Shown piece by piece: positions 45,896 to 53,479 of a DNA stretch of 64,000 nt. Location of the stretch: the NCBI GenBank assembly GCA_964352735.1, contig CAYGTC010000017.1, positions 10,530 through 74,529 on the forward strand, in the 5' to 3' direction. Position 1 is the stretch's first letter, and every line of letters begins with the position of its first letter. The position numbers and the translations under genes were made by a program. Under the pieces are notes generated by a model. The model did no database searches, was not told where the DNA came from, and was given only the letters and a program-made list of their open reading frames with translations. This stretch comes from NORP309 sp964352735. GTDB lineage: Bacteria; Pseudomonadota; Gammaproteobacteria; Xanthomonadales; Marinicellaceae.

Positions 45896-48220
45896 ATGGG
45901 ATTTTGGTGGATTATTGGCAGGGCAGTTTTAGTATCAATTGTTACAATGATATGGATGACGTTATTTTTGGGTGTGCTTGATTTTACTGAAAAAGAAACT
46001 CTTCCTAAGTCTGACGATATTATAGCTTTCATTTTAGTGGGTATTGGTTTGTACATAATGGGTTTGTCGTTGTTTACATTTGAGAAAGCCTATGCCACTA
46101 AATATGAATTTGTAGATGCTAAACCATTCTTCAAATTAGAAATTTTCTTGATACTTTTGACAGGTATCGCATTGTCCATTCTTATCAATCAAGCAGTTAA
46201 TGGTCATATAAATATTGACCAATCAAACAGGCCGACACTTCTTTTATTTTCAATTGGATTTATGGTTTTAATCCTTACGCTCAAGAAAAGAAAACCTGTC
46301 ATTCATTTAAGTGAAGATGAAAAAAGAGTTTTATTTGAAGAAAAAGTAAAAAAGCTCAACCTTAAAATTGCAGAAATTAATCATCGTTACGATACAAAAA
46401 CTGGCTCAATACATTTTCAAACTGAATATAAGAACAAGAGATTGTTTCTTAAAAATTCCTCTTGGAGAGGGGTGGATATAAAGATAAATGCATCATTAAA
46501 GTTCGAATTATCAAAACCCATATCCTCAATGTCCAGTAAAGAACGTGAGCCTTGTCGAATTTTAGAATTACTGGAAGCTGACGGTTTAAATCGTTGGACA
46601 TCAGATAATCTTAGAGCACCAATGGTATGGGCAAATGGAAAAGCCACGATTGGAAAATATGAAGCGTGGCGTTTAGAAAAAGTCGAGACTGGCCCAAACA
46701 GTACCCCATTCAATTCAACGCCATTAGTGAGTAGCATTACAGAAGCCATTGAATGGTTCATGAAAAACATTGCACGGTATCCAAATTTTGATTCAGCAGT
46801 TGCAAAAGTTTTAGATGTCGTTAACGAACGTTTTGAAGCAGAACCAAACAATCCTATTAATTTAGAAATTAAACGCCGAATAGAAGGCGGTAATGCTTGG
46901 CTAGATACTGACGGTTTTGACGGTTCAACATTTGTCAGTAACCAACCAGATCAAGGCGGTATATTCTTAGGAAATATGCCAGATGGACAGGAATGTTGGT
47001 TTACAGGACAAGGGGCAATCATGACCATAGCACCCCCAGGATCTGGAAAAACCCAAACACACATCATCCCTAATTTACTCAAATGGAAAGGCTCTGCCGT
47101 CGTATTGGATGTCAAAGGCGAACTCTGGGATAAAACCGCAGGCTACAGAGCCAAACATGTAGGCAAAGTCTATCGTTTCGCACCCCTTGATCCTGATCAT
47201 TCTCACCACTTTAATCCCTTGTTACTTGTTCGGAATGACGAGGATTACTTGTGGGAGGATGCCAAGTTTCTGGCAGATTTAATAGTGGTCAAGGGAGAGA
47301 GTAAAGATCCATTTTGGGAAAACAAAGCAAGGGAATTAATAACGGCAGCGATTGCAGTAGAGTGTATAGACCTTGAACCTGAAAAACGTGACATGAGCAA
47401 AGTTGTTTCATATTGCTATGGTGTTGATTGGAATGGACTTAAAAACACAATGGTAGATGCGCCAATTAAAGCCATGCAAAATGCAGTCACATCATTGATT
47501 AATATTGAAGTAGGTTCAATCAAAACATTTGAAGGTATTCGCCAGCAAGCTCAATCCTATTTAAGCATATGGGAAGGCGCAAAAGTTGAACGATCAATGA
47601 AAGAATCCGATTGGCATCCCAATGATTTACGTGAGGGGAATATAACGCTTTATATTGCTTTGAAAGCAGGTGAGATTGCCACTTACGGTAGTTTATTGAG
47701 AGTCTTCATTGCTCAACATTTGCGTACATTAATTCAGGATTTACCGAGTGAAGATTCTCCTGACATATTATTCATGCTCGATGAATTTCCAAGGGTGAAA
47801 TATATGTCTGAGCTAGAAGAAGCATTGGAAATAGGCAGACAATATAAAATCAAACTTTTCTTGGCTGTTCAGTCTATTGGACAAGTTCAGCAACATTATA
47901 AAAATGCAGATGGCTTGATTGGTTCTTGTGCTATCCGTGCCTTCATGAACCCTTCTAACCAAGATAAAACAGCGATCAAAATTTCCGATGAACTAGGATT
48001 TATTGAAAACATTGTTGATGGCACACGCAGAAAAATTGCCGAACCCACAGATTTATCAGGCCCCGAATATGCCAATAATGTAATCGTCCTAACCAGCGGT
48101 TCTAAACCCATTAAAGCCATCAAATCATTCGCCTATCAAGATGCTCATTTATCAGAAAGAATGGACATACCACCACCCCAAATCAAACGATCCGCAGTTG
48201 GTCGGCTGATTGAGACATGA
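45896..48220 (+). CDS. VirD4/TraG-type coupling protein
   Basis: Conjugative coupling ATPase of 774 aa. Four membrane segments in the first 130 residues, then a soluble part. Walker A is PPGSGKTQTH (about residue 380) and Walker B ILFMLDEF (about 623), with the VirD4 motifs VVLDVKGELWD and FLAVQSIGQ. Such proteins deliver a relaxase-DNA complex to a type IV secretion channel. No channel genes are in the window, so it would rely on a helper system. Ribosome site is weak. Confidence 0.9.
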   Translation: MGFWWIIGRAVLVSIVTMIWMTLFLGVLDFTEKETLPKSDDIIAFILVGIGLYIMGLSLFTFEKAYATKYEFVDAKPFFKLEIFLILLTGIALSILINQAVNGHINIDQSNRPTLLLFSIGFMVLILTLKKRKPVIHLSEDEKRVLFEEKVKKLNLKIAEINHRYDTKTGSIHFQTEYKNKRLFLKNSSWRGVDIKINASLKFELSKPISSMSSKEREPCRILELLEADGLNRWTSDNLRAPMVWANGKATIGKYEAWRLEKVETGPNSTPFNSTPLVSSITEAIEWFMKNIARYPNFDSAVAKVLDVVNERFEAEPNNPINLEIKRRIEGGNAWLDTDGFDGSTFVSNQPDQGGIFLGNMPDGQECWFTGQGAIMTIAPPGSGKTQTHIIPNLLKWKGSAVVLDVKGELWDKTAGYRAKHVGKVYRFAPLDPDHSHHFNPLLLVRNDEDYLWEDAKFLADLIVVKGESKDPFWENKARELITAAIAVECIDLEPEKRDMSKVVSYCYGVDWNGLKNTMVDAPIKAMQNAVTSLINIEVGSIKTFEGIRQQAQSYLSIWEGAKVERSMKESDWHPNDLREGNITLYIALKAGEIATYGSLLRVFIAQHLRTLIQDLPSEDSPDILFMLDEFPRVKYMSELEEALEIGRQYKIKLFLAVQSIGQVQQHYKNADGLIGSCAIRAFMNPSNQDKTAIKISDELGFIENIVDGTRRKIAEPTDLSGPEYANNVIVLTSGSKPIKAIKSFAYQDAHLSERMDIPPPQIKRSAVGRLIET

Positions 48221-48309
48221 ACTTTTTATGTCGGTGTAAAGTCAAATATATGAAGAGTATCAGTTGAGAAATACAAATAACTTATGATTAATCTACACGG
48301 GAGAAAAAA

Positions 48310-49035
48310 ATGACATTAAAGCAACAAAACCACTTATGGTCTTTTCTTGGCTTAGTATGTTTGTATATATCAATAGATTTTTGGTTAGCAACTCAAGGTG
48401 GGGATGTCAATTTGCCGTCACCGATCTCTATTTCAGTTGAGGATAATGCCGCAGCAGTATATGGGCTAATCATGGTCATCCCGACATTCTTTGCTTTTTT
48501 ATATATAACAGCTCACATAGCAAATATTAACAAGAAAAAAAGACTGTCTAGATTTCCAAAACCGTTCAATTTAGAAATTGATGTTAAAAATAATCTAGAT
48601 AGAAAAATCATGTTTTTTTTCTTCTTTATTTATTTGATTGTACCGATGGCAAGTATCGTTCATATGGAGAATAAGATGTTTAAGGGGACATTGTTTATCT
48701 CGCCAACAAAACTCAAAAAAATAAAAACTGATCAAATTCCTTTTGATAAGGAAATGTGTATCAGCCAACACGGTGTTTATGGTTGTATTATTGCAAATGA
48801 CTTTAATAGCCATTTATTTAATGTAAAGCCAGTACCATCATTATTGTCAAGGAAGTTCAACAATGTATTTCAGTACCACCCATTTAATGGGTGTGACAAA
48901 GCTAAAGCTAAATCGAGATGCAAAGGCATCACGTTTTTTCCTTTCTTTCAACCTTGGCTACTATTTTTACTGGGTTTAACTCTATTCATTTATTGGGGGC
49001 GTTTATTATGGTTTTTATTGAAAAAGAAAAAATGA
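48310..49035 (+). CDS. Four-TM membrane protein with Cys-rich periplasmic loop, copy A
   Basis: Unrecognised protein of 241 aa, a paralog of the gene at 52234-52977. Predicted membrane segments lie near residues 10-27, 52-75, 103-120 and 215-236. The basic KKKRLSR loop after segment 2 is cytoplasmic, so the 95-residue stretch after segment 3 should be periplasmic. It holds four cysteines conserved in the paralog (MCIS, GCII, GC, RCKG), followed by PFFQPW. Good ribosome site GGGAG. Stop overlaps the next ATG. Conserved blocks: INKKKRLSRFPKPFNL, EIDVKNNLDRKI, IVHMENKMFKGTL. Confidence 0.75.
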   Translation: MTLKQQNHLWSFLGLVCLYISIDFWLATQGGDVNLPSPISISVEDNAAAVYGLIMVIPTFFAFLYITAHIANINKKKRLSRFPKPFNLEIDVKNNLDRKIMFFFFFIYLIVPMASIVHMENKMFKGTLFISPTKLKKIKTDQIPFDKEMCISQHGVYGCIIANDFNSHLFNVKPVPSLLSRKFNNVFQYHPFNGCDKAKAKSRCKGITFFPFFQPWLLFLLGLTLFIYWGRLLWFLLKKKK

Positions 49036-49757
49036 TTATCAGGGCATTTATTTTACTTTTACTCGGGCTACTCTTTGTTAATCCATCATACAGTCAAGTA
49101 AACAAAGCGAATGGCATTGACTGTTCATTTTTTATCAGTGGCATCAAAATGCCTGCACATTGTCAAATGAACTTCATGCAAGCCAATGATGCAGGGCATA
49201 ATATAGGTTTGACAGGTAGTATTGAATTAGAAAAAGCGTTTGCTGAATTTCCAAAACACATTTCTAGTGCACTTAATAAACGTAGTTGTCGCGAGAGGGT
49301 TAAAGTCAAGAATGCCAATATTGGCATCAGTAACAATCAAATACATGCCAATATTAGGGTGTGGATTGAGAAAAGAGTATGTGAAAGCTTTATCAGAACA
49401 CGTATTTTTGAAAAAACAGGAAATGTACATGTGGTATTTACACCAATTGTACAATCAAATGAAATTCGCTTATCAGCAAACGTGACTGATTCTGGATTAT
49501 CAGATTTTGAAGAAAAGTTGATGGGTTTGATAGGAATAAACCCCAGAGAGAAAATTAAATCTCAACTAGATGGCCTTCTTCGGCTCAGTTTTGATGATCT
49601 GAAATTGCCTGTGGGGCTAAAAGATTCTCTTAATTTCCAATCTCTGAAATTCTCGGAATCGCCACCTGTTGCTTTACTGGAAATGTCAGCAAAATTAAAC
49701 ACTGAGACCATCAGTGAGTTGTTAAATCTTTGGAAGAGTAGCAAAAAAGACTCTTAA
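49032..49757 (+). CDS. Secreted Cys-containing protein coupled to copy A
   Basis: Unrecognised exported protein of 241 aa. Signal peptide MIIRAFILLLLGLLFVNPSYS; mature part with four cysteines (DCSFF, HCQMN, SCRER, VCESF), probably two disulfides in the periplasm, then a helical C-terminus. I chose the ATG that overlaps the stop codon of the preceding membrane protein gene; a longer frame reads into that gene. Coupling suggests the two proteins act together. Confidence 0.7.
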   Translation: MIIRAFILLLLGLLFVNPSYSQVNKANGIDCSFFISGIKMPAHCQMNFMQANDAGHNIGLTGSIELEKAFAEFPKHISSALNKRSCRERVKVKNANIGISNNQIHANIRVWIEKRVCESFIRTRIFEKTGNVHVVFTPIVQSNEIRLSANVTDSGLSDFEEKLMGLIGINPREKIKSQLDGLLRLSFDDLKLPVGLKDSLNFQSLKFSESPPVALLEMSAKLNTETISELLNLWKSSKKDS

Positions 49758-49764
49758 ACTATAG

Positions 49765-49797
49765 AAGTTCAGATTTGGTCGGATTTGATCTGAACTT
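49765..49797. terminator. Ten-base hairpin between convergent genes
   Basis: AAGTTCAGAT and ATCTGAACTT with a 13-base loop, placed eight bases after the plus-strand stop and before the minus-strand stop at 49833. No T tract. Probably a bidirectional transcript end. Confidence 0.5.
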
Positions 49798-49832
49798 ATA
49801 CATATCCTTTCGAGTTGGGAATGAATAACAAG

Positions 49833-50156
49833 TCAATCAGCTTTTTTAGCCTGTGATTTAAAGTTACGTTCCAAATCTCTTGCTGACTCTCCAAGGTTAT
49901 GAACGATATTGGCTATATATTCTTCAAAAATATAACTCAAACTTTGATTGGGATGCTCTGTTCTGCGCCATTCAACTACATCATCCATGATACCTTCTGA
50001 TGGAAAGTTGGGATCATGTGTGATAATAAAATACCAATTCCAAGTTAAATTAGCAGCTTCAATATTATGATATTGACCATTACTGTCTTTTATAGGAGCA
50101 CGAAAACGTTCGAGCTCTTTTTCAATTTCAGCTTCTGTGTAAAATTTTTCAGTCAT
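49833..50156 (-). CDS. Hypothetical protein
   Basis: Unrecognised soluble protein of 107 aa, acidic, with several tryptophans (NLTWNWYFIITHDP, VEWRRTEHP). No membrane segment or known motif. Third gene of a minus-strand group (50851 to 49833) in the element. Confidence 0.55.
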   Translation of the reverse strand: MTEKFYTEAEIEKELERFRAPIKDSNGQYHNIEAANLTWNWYFIITHDPNFPSEGIMDDVVEWRRTEHPNQSLSYIFEEYIANIVHNLGESARDLERNFKSQAKKAD

Positions 50157-50197
50157 GATTCACCTTATCAGAAAGTAATTAATTTATAGTAAAAAAT

Positions 50198-50620
50198 TCA
50201 ACGATCACGATCCTCTCCTTTACTTTTTTGCTTAATTAGCTCAGCTCTTTTTTCTTCAATTTTTTTGATTTTTTCTAGTAGTTCCTTTTGATTTACTCTT
50301 CTGGCTTCTATATCTGATGAGACACGAAGTCTTACAAGTCCCTTTCTTGGCACATGTTGCATTTTTGGTATTAATGCTTTTTCTAACGATCTTTGACAGT
50401 CAAATTTCTTTTGGTTTAAGAGCTTTATCTGTTTATCAAAACAGAGTTCTTTTGGTTGAGATATAGTTTGATGTTCTTGATGTAGTGTTACTTTAGGTCG
50501 CTTGTTGAATTTATCTTTAATTTGACCATTTGCCCATCGGTCATGTTCGTCATCTGGCATAGTAAATTGTGGTTGTGGAATTTTTACATTATACCATGAG
50601 TAAAAAAGGGGTTTTACCAT
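50198..50620 (-). CDS. Hypothetical basic protein
   Basis: Unrecognised protein of up to 140 aa, strongly basic at the C-terminal half with a coiled coil (about 95-135, KIKKIEEKRAELIKQK). The first ATG (50620) lies inside a terminator hairpin that ends the preceding gene, so translation may instead begin at the ATG of MPDDEHDRW (50560); neither has a good ribosome site. Confidence 0.5.
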   Translation of the reverse strand: MVKPLFYSWYNVKIPQPQFTMPDDEHDRWANGQIKDKFNKRPKVTLHQEHQTISQPKELCFDKQIKLLNQKKFDCQRSLEKALIPKMQHVPRKGLVRLRVSSDIEARRVNQKELLEKIKKIEEKRAELIKQKSKGEDRDR

Positions 50621-50630
50621 TAAACCCCTT
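50600..50630 (-). terminator. Rho-independent terminator
   Basis: On the minus strand, AAGGGGTTT pairs with AAACCCCTT (plus-strand positions 50622-50630 and 50606-50614), followed by a T run. It lies nine bases after the stop of the 70-aa gene and before the next minus-strand gene. Confidence 0.8.
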
Positions 50631-50638
50631 ACGCATCA

Positions 50639-50851
50639 TTACGGTGTAAATCTTGGTTTATTTTCGATGTTCACCATTTTCATTTTGAAAACCAAAACTC
50701 TAGTGATGGTCTCAATGGCTTGTATGGCGAAATTATGATCAACAGAATGTGGTCTAGCGGTTTCAGCTTGAAGCTTTGCTTTGTAAAAAAGTGCCATTAA
50801 CTCTTCTTCAGATTTATTCATTAAATCGGCAGTGGTTATATGATTAATCAT
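50639..50851 (-). CDS. Small hypothetical protein
   Basis: Unrecognised 70-aa helical protein (MINHITTADLMNKSEEELMAL...). The ATG is preceded by GGGGAA at a good distance, which decides the start over a longer frame. It carries a long structured leader upstream and its own terminator downstream. Confidence 0.6.
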   Translation of the reverse strand: MINHITTADLMNKSEEELMALFYKAKLQAETARPHSVDHNFAIQAIETITRVLVFKMKMVNIENKPRFTP

Positions 50852-51060
50852 TGTTATTCCCCTTTCAAATTCACTAGACCAAACCGTTATTGGTTCGACC
50901 TTTGATGAACCTTGGATAGGCACGGAGGCATGCCTGATCTGCATCGTTTAGGAGCGCAACGAAGAGAAGCAGTCCATTTCAATAATGGACTTGCAGATAT
51001 AAAAAGGCTGACCCGTTGCTAGGGTCATTGATAAAAAGGACGGCCAATTTCTATTTGGGT
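50852..51060 (-). promoter_or_regulatory. Structured leader with attenuator-like terminator
   Basis: In minus-strand order there is first a stem TGACCC (51027-51022) with GGGTCA (51014-51009) followed by GCC and five T, a plausible early terminator. Then comes a nested fold, ATCTGCA (50998-50992) closing with TGCAGAT (50943-50937) around a seven-base hairpin GTCCATT/AATGGAC (50990-50972), and a further AGGCA/TGCCT stem nearer the gene. The arrangement looks like a regulated leader of the 70-aa gene. Confidence 0.5.
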
Positions 51061-51183
51061 ATTCGTGAACGTAATAAAAGGAATGAAGACATTCAGATAG
51101 ATTTAAAATACTGATTTGATTCATAAAAATGGAAGTGATTGACTCACTACTTTTCATAGATTCATGATAGAATCTGTCTCAAT

Positions 51184-51387
51184 CCAGTAAATTAACTGGT
51201 ATTAGTAGCGTCGGGGCGTCGTAACCCCAGAAACTAAAACATTGACGTGCGTTTACGCAAAAACACGTCTGCTTCCTTATGTCGGGAGGCAGGCGAAATG
51301 CAATAGTGCCTCGTGCATAAATACGCTTGGGTTCGGGTTTCTGAACTACGAACCTCCCGACGCCAAATTTTTCTTAAAATTTTTGGA
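51184..51387 (+). ncRNA. Candidate multi-stem structured RNA
   Basis: An outer stem GCGTCGGG (51208-51215) / CCCGACGC (51356-51363) encloses four hairpins: GACGTG/CACGTC (51244, 51264), CTGCTTCC/GGAGGCAG (51269, 51285; one G-U), ATGCA/TGCAT (51298, 51314) and GGTTCG/CGAACC (51330, 51349). A separate hairpin CCAGT/ACTGG precedes it at 51184-51199, and an A/T hairpin lies between it and the ribosome site of the next gene. It is richer in G+C than the surroundings. I recognise no known RNA family. It could be a leader of the gene at 51397 or a free-standing RNA. Confidence 0.5.
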
Positions 51388-51396
51388 GGTAATTCT

Positions 51397-51729
51397 ATGA
51401 ATTTGCTCAAATTCAGCAAATATATAATTTTTCTTGGCTTAGCCATTCTAGTAATAAACTTTATCGTAGTTTCAAATAATCTGCCCCATTATCCTACTGA
51501 AAGTCACTTTAAATACTATAAAAAACTGGGCAGAGAAGAAATAATTGCTCGTCATAATAGTGACGTTAATTATGCTTACAAATGCTTTTATGGACGAATG
51601 GGGTATGAATTGACATGCCCGGGTGGTGGCAACTTACCGTACTTTACTTACTTTGCAATCCTGTTAATTATCATAGGCATCATTTTAAGAAAGTCTATCG
51701 CCCAACCAAAGTCTAACTCGAAAGAGTAA
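51397..51729 (+). CDS. Small two-TM membrane protein
   Basis: Unrecognised protein of 110 aa with membrane helices at about residues 8-26 and 84-102, and a polar loop between them with two cysteines (KCFYG, LTCPGGG). The ATG is preceded by an excellent ribosome site, GGAGG, which sets the start. It directly follows the candidate structured RNA. Confidence 0.65.
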   Translation: MNLLKFSKYIIFLGLAILVINFIVVSNNLPHYPTESHFKYYKKLGREEIIARHNSDVNYAYKCFYGRMGYELTCPGGGNLPYFTYFAILLIIIGIILRKSIAQPKSNSKE

Positions 51730-52233
51730 TAGGGCATTTAGTAATAATGGATCGATGCCAATATCAAGCCTCACTCTTCGAGTGAGGTTGAAGGCAACGT
51801 TCACGGTTACTTTTCATTCTCCTACCTAAAGGTTGCACATTTAAATTTTTAACGGCGTTATATCTGACTGCATTCCCTTCAAACATTAACAAAAGTAGGG
51901 ATAATATGGAAAAATGAATCAGTAGGTTTCAATCTACCTTTCATTGATTACTCAATCAATGAAAGGGGGGCGCCAAAAGATAGATTTTAAACTGCAAGTT
52001 TAATTAATCAAATAACTCGACTTAATCGTTGGACTGTTTTTTTGATTAAGTGATTATATTTATACACTTAAGGTAAAGCTATGCTTGATGGATTAGTGTG
52101 TAATTCTAGTAGAATATAAGTTTTTTATAAAAATATCATGCTTTTATATATATATTTCTAAAATATGCTCCTGATAACTGTTCAAATCACAAGTTTTCAT
52201 TTAAATTTATAATTTTACATGAACTAAAAAACT
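51730..52233. other. Non-coding stretch with strong hairpins
   Basis: About 500 bases without a credible gene. Hairpins: CCTCACTC/GAGTGAGG with a TTC loop (51769-51787), and a perfect 13-base stem CCTTTCATTGATT/AATCAATGAAAGG with a four-base loop (51937-51966), followed at once by GGGGCGCC. A weaker pair, ACTTAATC/GATTAAGT, brackets a T run near 52019-52051. The last 150 bases are very AT-rich and probably hold the promoter of copy B. Confidence 0.6.
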
Positions 52234-52977
52234 ATGACTAAAAAACAACAATCACAATTTTGGTCTTTTTATGGTTTATTTTGTTTAAATTTATCAATAG
52301 CTTTTTGGCTAGCCACTCAAGGTGAGGAATATATTTCCACTAACTCACCACTTCCAGTTAAATTTACAGCTGTAAAGTCTGAAGCAGCAATTTATGGTAT
52401 ACACATTTTAGGCTTCGTTTTTTTTACATTCTTATATGTTAGTAGGCACCTTTCTAACTTGAATAAAAAAAAGTGGCTGTCTAAGCTCCCTGTGCCCTTC
52501 AATTTGCAAATCGATGTTAAAAACAAATTAGATAGAAAAATTAAATTAATAGTTTCTCTTTCTTATCTTATTATTCCAATGATCAGTATTGTTCATATGG
52601 AATCTAGAATGCTTAAAGGAACTCTCATAATCCCTGAACACCAACAAAAGCAACTTGCTCATGAAAAAATTAGCTTTGATTTAAGTATTTGTAAATCTCA
52701 GATTCAAGGGCTTGGTTGCATAATTGCCGATGATTGGAAAAGTCATCTATTTAATTTAAAACCTATTTCAACCTCATTTATTCTTCAGAAAAGTAACCTC
52801 TTTCAATATGACTCCGATTGTATGAGTGATGAAAAAATTCGTAGATGCAAAGGAATAAGTTTTATACCGTTTTTTCAACCTTGGACTCTAGTTTTTTTTG
52901 GTATTTTTATTTTTTTCTATTGGTGCTATATATGGTGGTTGCTTTTTAAAAGAAGCAGTAGTGAAAACAATGCTTAA
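52234..52977 (+). CDS. Four-TM membrane protein with Cys-rich periplasmic loop, copy B
   Basis: Paralog of the gene at 48310-49035, 247 aa, same layout of four membrane segments with a periplasmic loop between segments 3 and 4. Shared blocks: QFWSFYGLFCL (SFLGLVCL in A), FWLATQG, LNKKKWLSKLP, FNLQIDVKNKLDRKI, IVHMESRMLKGTL, GCIIADDWKSHLFN and RCKGISFIPFFQPW. The four loop cysteines are kept. Unlike copy A it has no secreted partner gene behind it and no clear ribosome site. Function unknown. Confidence 0.75.
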   Translation: MTKKQQSQFWSFYGLFCLNLSIAFWLATQGEEYISTNSPLPVKFTAVKSEAAIYGIHILGFVFFTFLYVSRHLSNLNKKKWLSKLPVPFNLQIDVKNKLDRKIKLIVSLSYLIIPMISIVHMESRMLKGTLIIPEHQQKQLAHEKISFDLSICKSQIQGLGCIIADDWKSHLFNLKPISTSFILQKSNLFQYDSDCMSDEKIRRCKGISFIPFFQPWTLVFFGIFIFFYWCYIWWLLFKRSSSENNA

Positions 52978-53479
52978 AACTTACTACTGTAAGTGTAATC
53001 ATTTGGATAGTTTTAATGCTATCGCAGTGAGGAAATGAACTAATTTTAATAGTACAATTCTATGGTACTACCAATCAGTTCAAAATAAAACTGTTTGCAA
53101 GATGTGTGTGGTAGTACCACTTCGTGCTCACCACACAATCTTGACAAGGGGGCTGATTAGCATCCCCCCGTTGTATCCCCCATGCCTTGGCGCATCCGTT
53201 ATGCAATTTATCTTTGTATCTACCCGACACAAAAACAAATATACCGCCACAAAATTAAACCCCTCGCTAACACTCAGACTTTGAATTTTTGTACCAGTAA
53301 GGCGAGCAAATAACTCGCCAGCATAACTCAAATAAAATATTCAATCCTTGAATGCACCATAATCGTACCGCCGATTAATCACGGTAAACGTATCACCGTT
53401 TCATCCCTCACAGAGCTTGGAAATACACCTTCCCACCTGCACCGAACCCATGCGCAAACAATGATTGTTTGATTAATTT
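52978..53479. other. Non-coding stretch with a large imperfect inverted repeat
   Basis: About 500 bases between copy B and the defence pair (convergent). CAAGAT (53098) then, after one bulged G, TGTGTGGT pairs with ACCACACA (53130-53137) and ATCTTG (to 53143): fourteen base pairs. A GGGG/CCCC hairpin with inner GCT/AGC follows at 53148-53169, and GGCGAG/CTCGCC at 53301-53319. The inverted repeat beside CATCTTGC on the minus strand resembles MOBP-type oriT layouts, but this is not proven. Confidence 0.5.

Noticed and set aside
51208..51366. The structured RNA closes with CCCGACGC followed by CA, which looked like a tRNA or tmRNA acceptor end.
   Set aside because: There is no discriminator-CCA, no T arm with the standard GTTCRA loop, and no tmRNA tag frame.
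51730..53479. Integron-type attC sites to explain the many hairpins between unknown genes.
   Set aside because: The RYYYAAC and GTTRRRY core sites are not found at the hairpin ends, and genes run in both directions.
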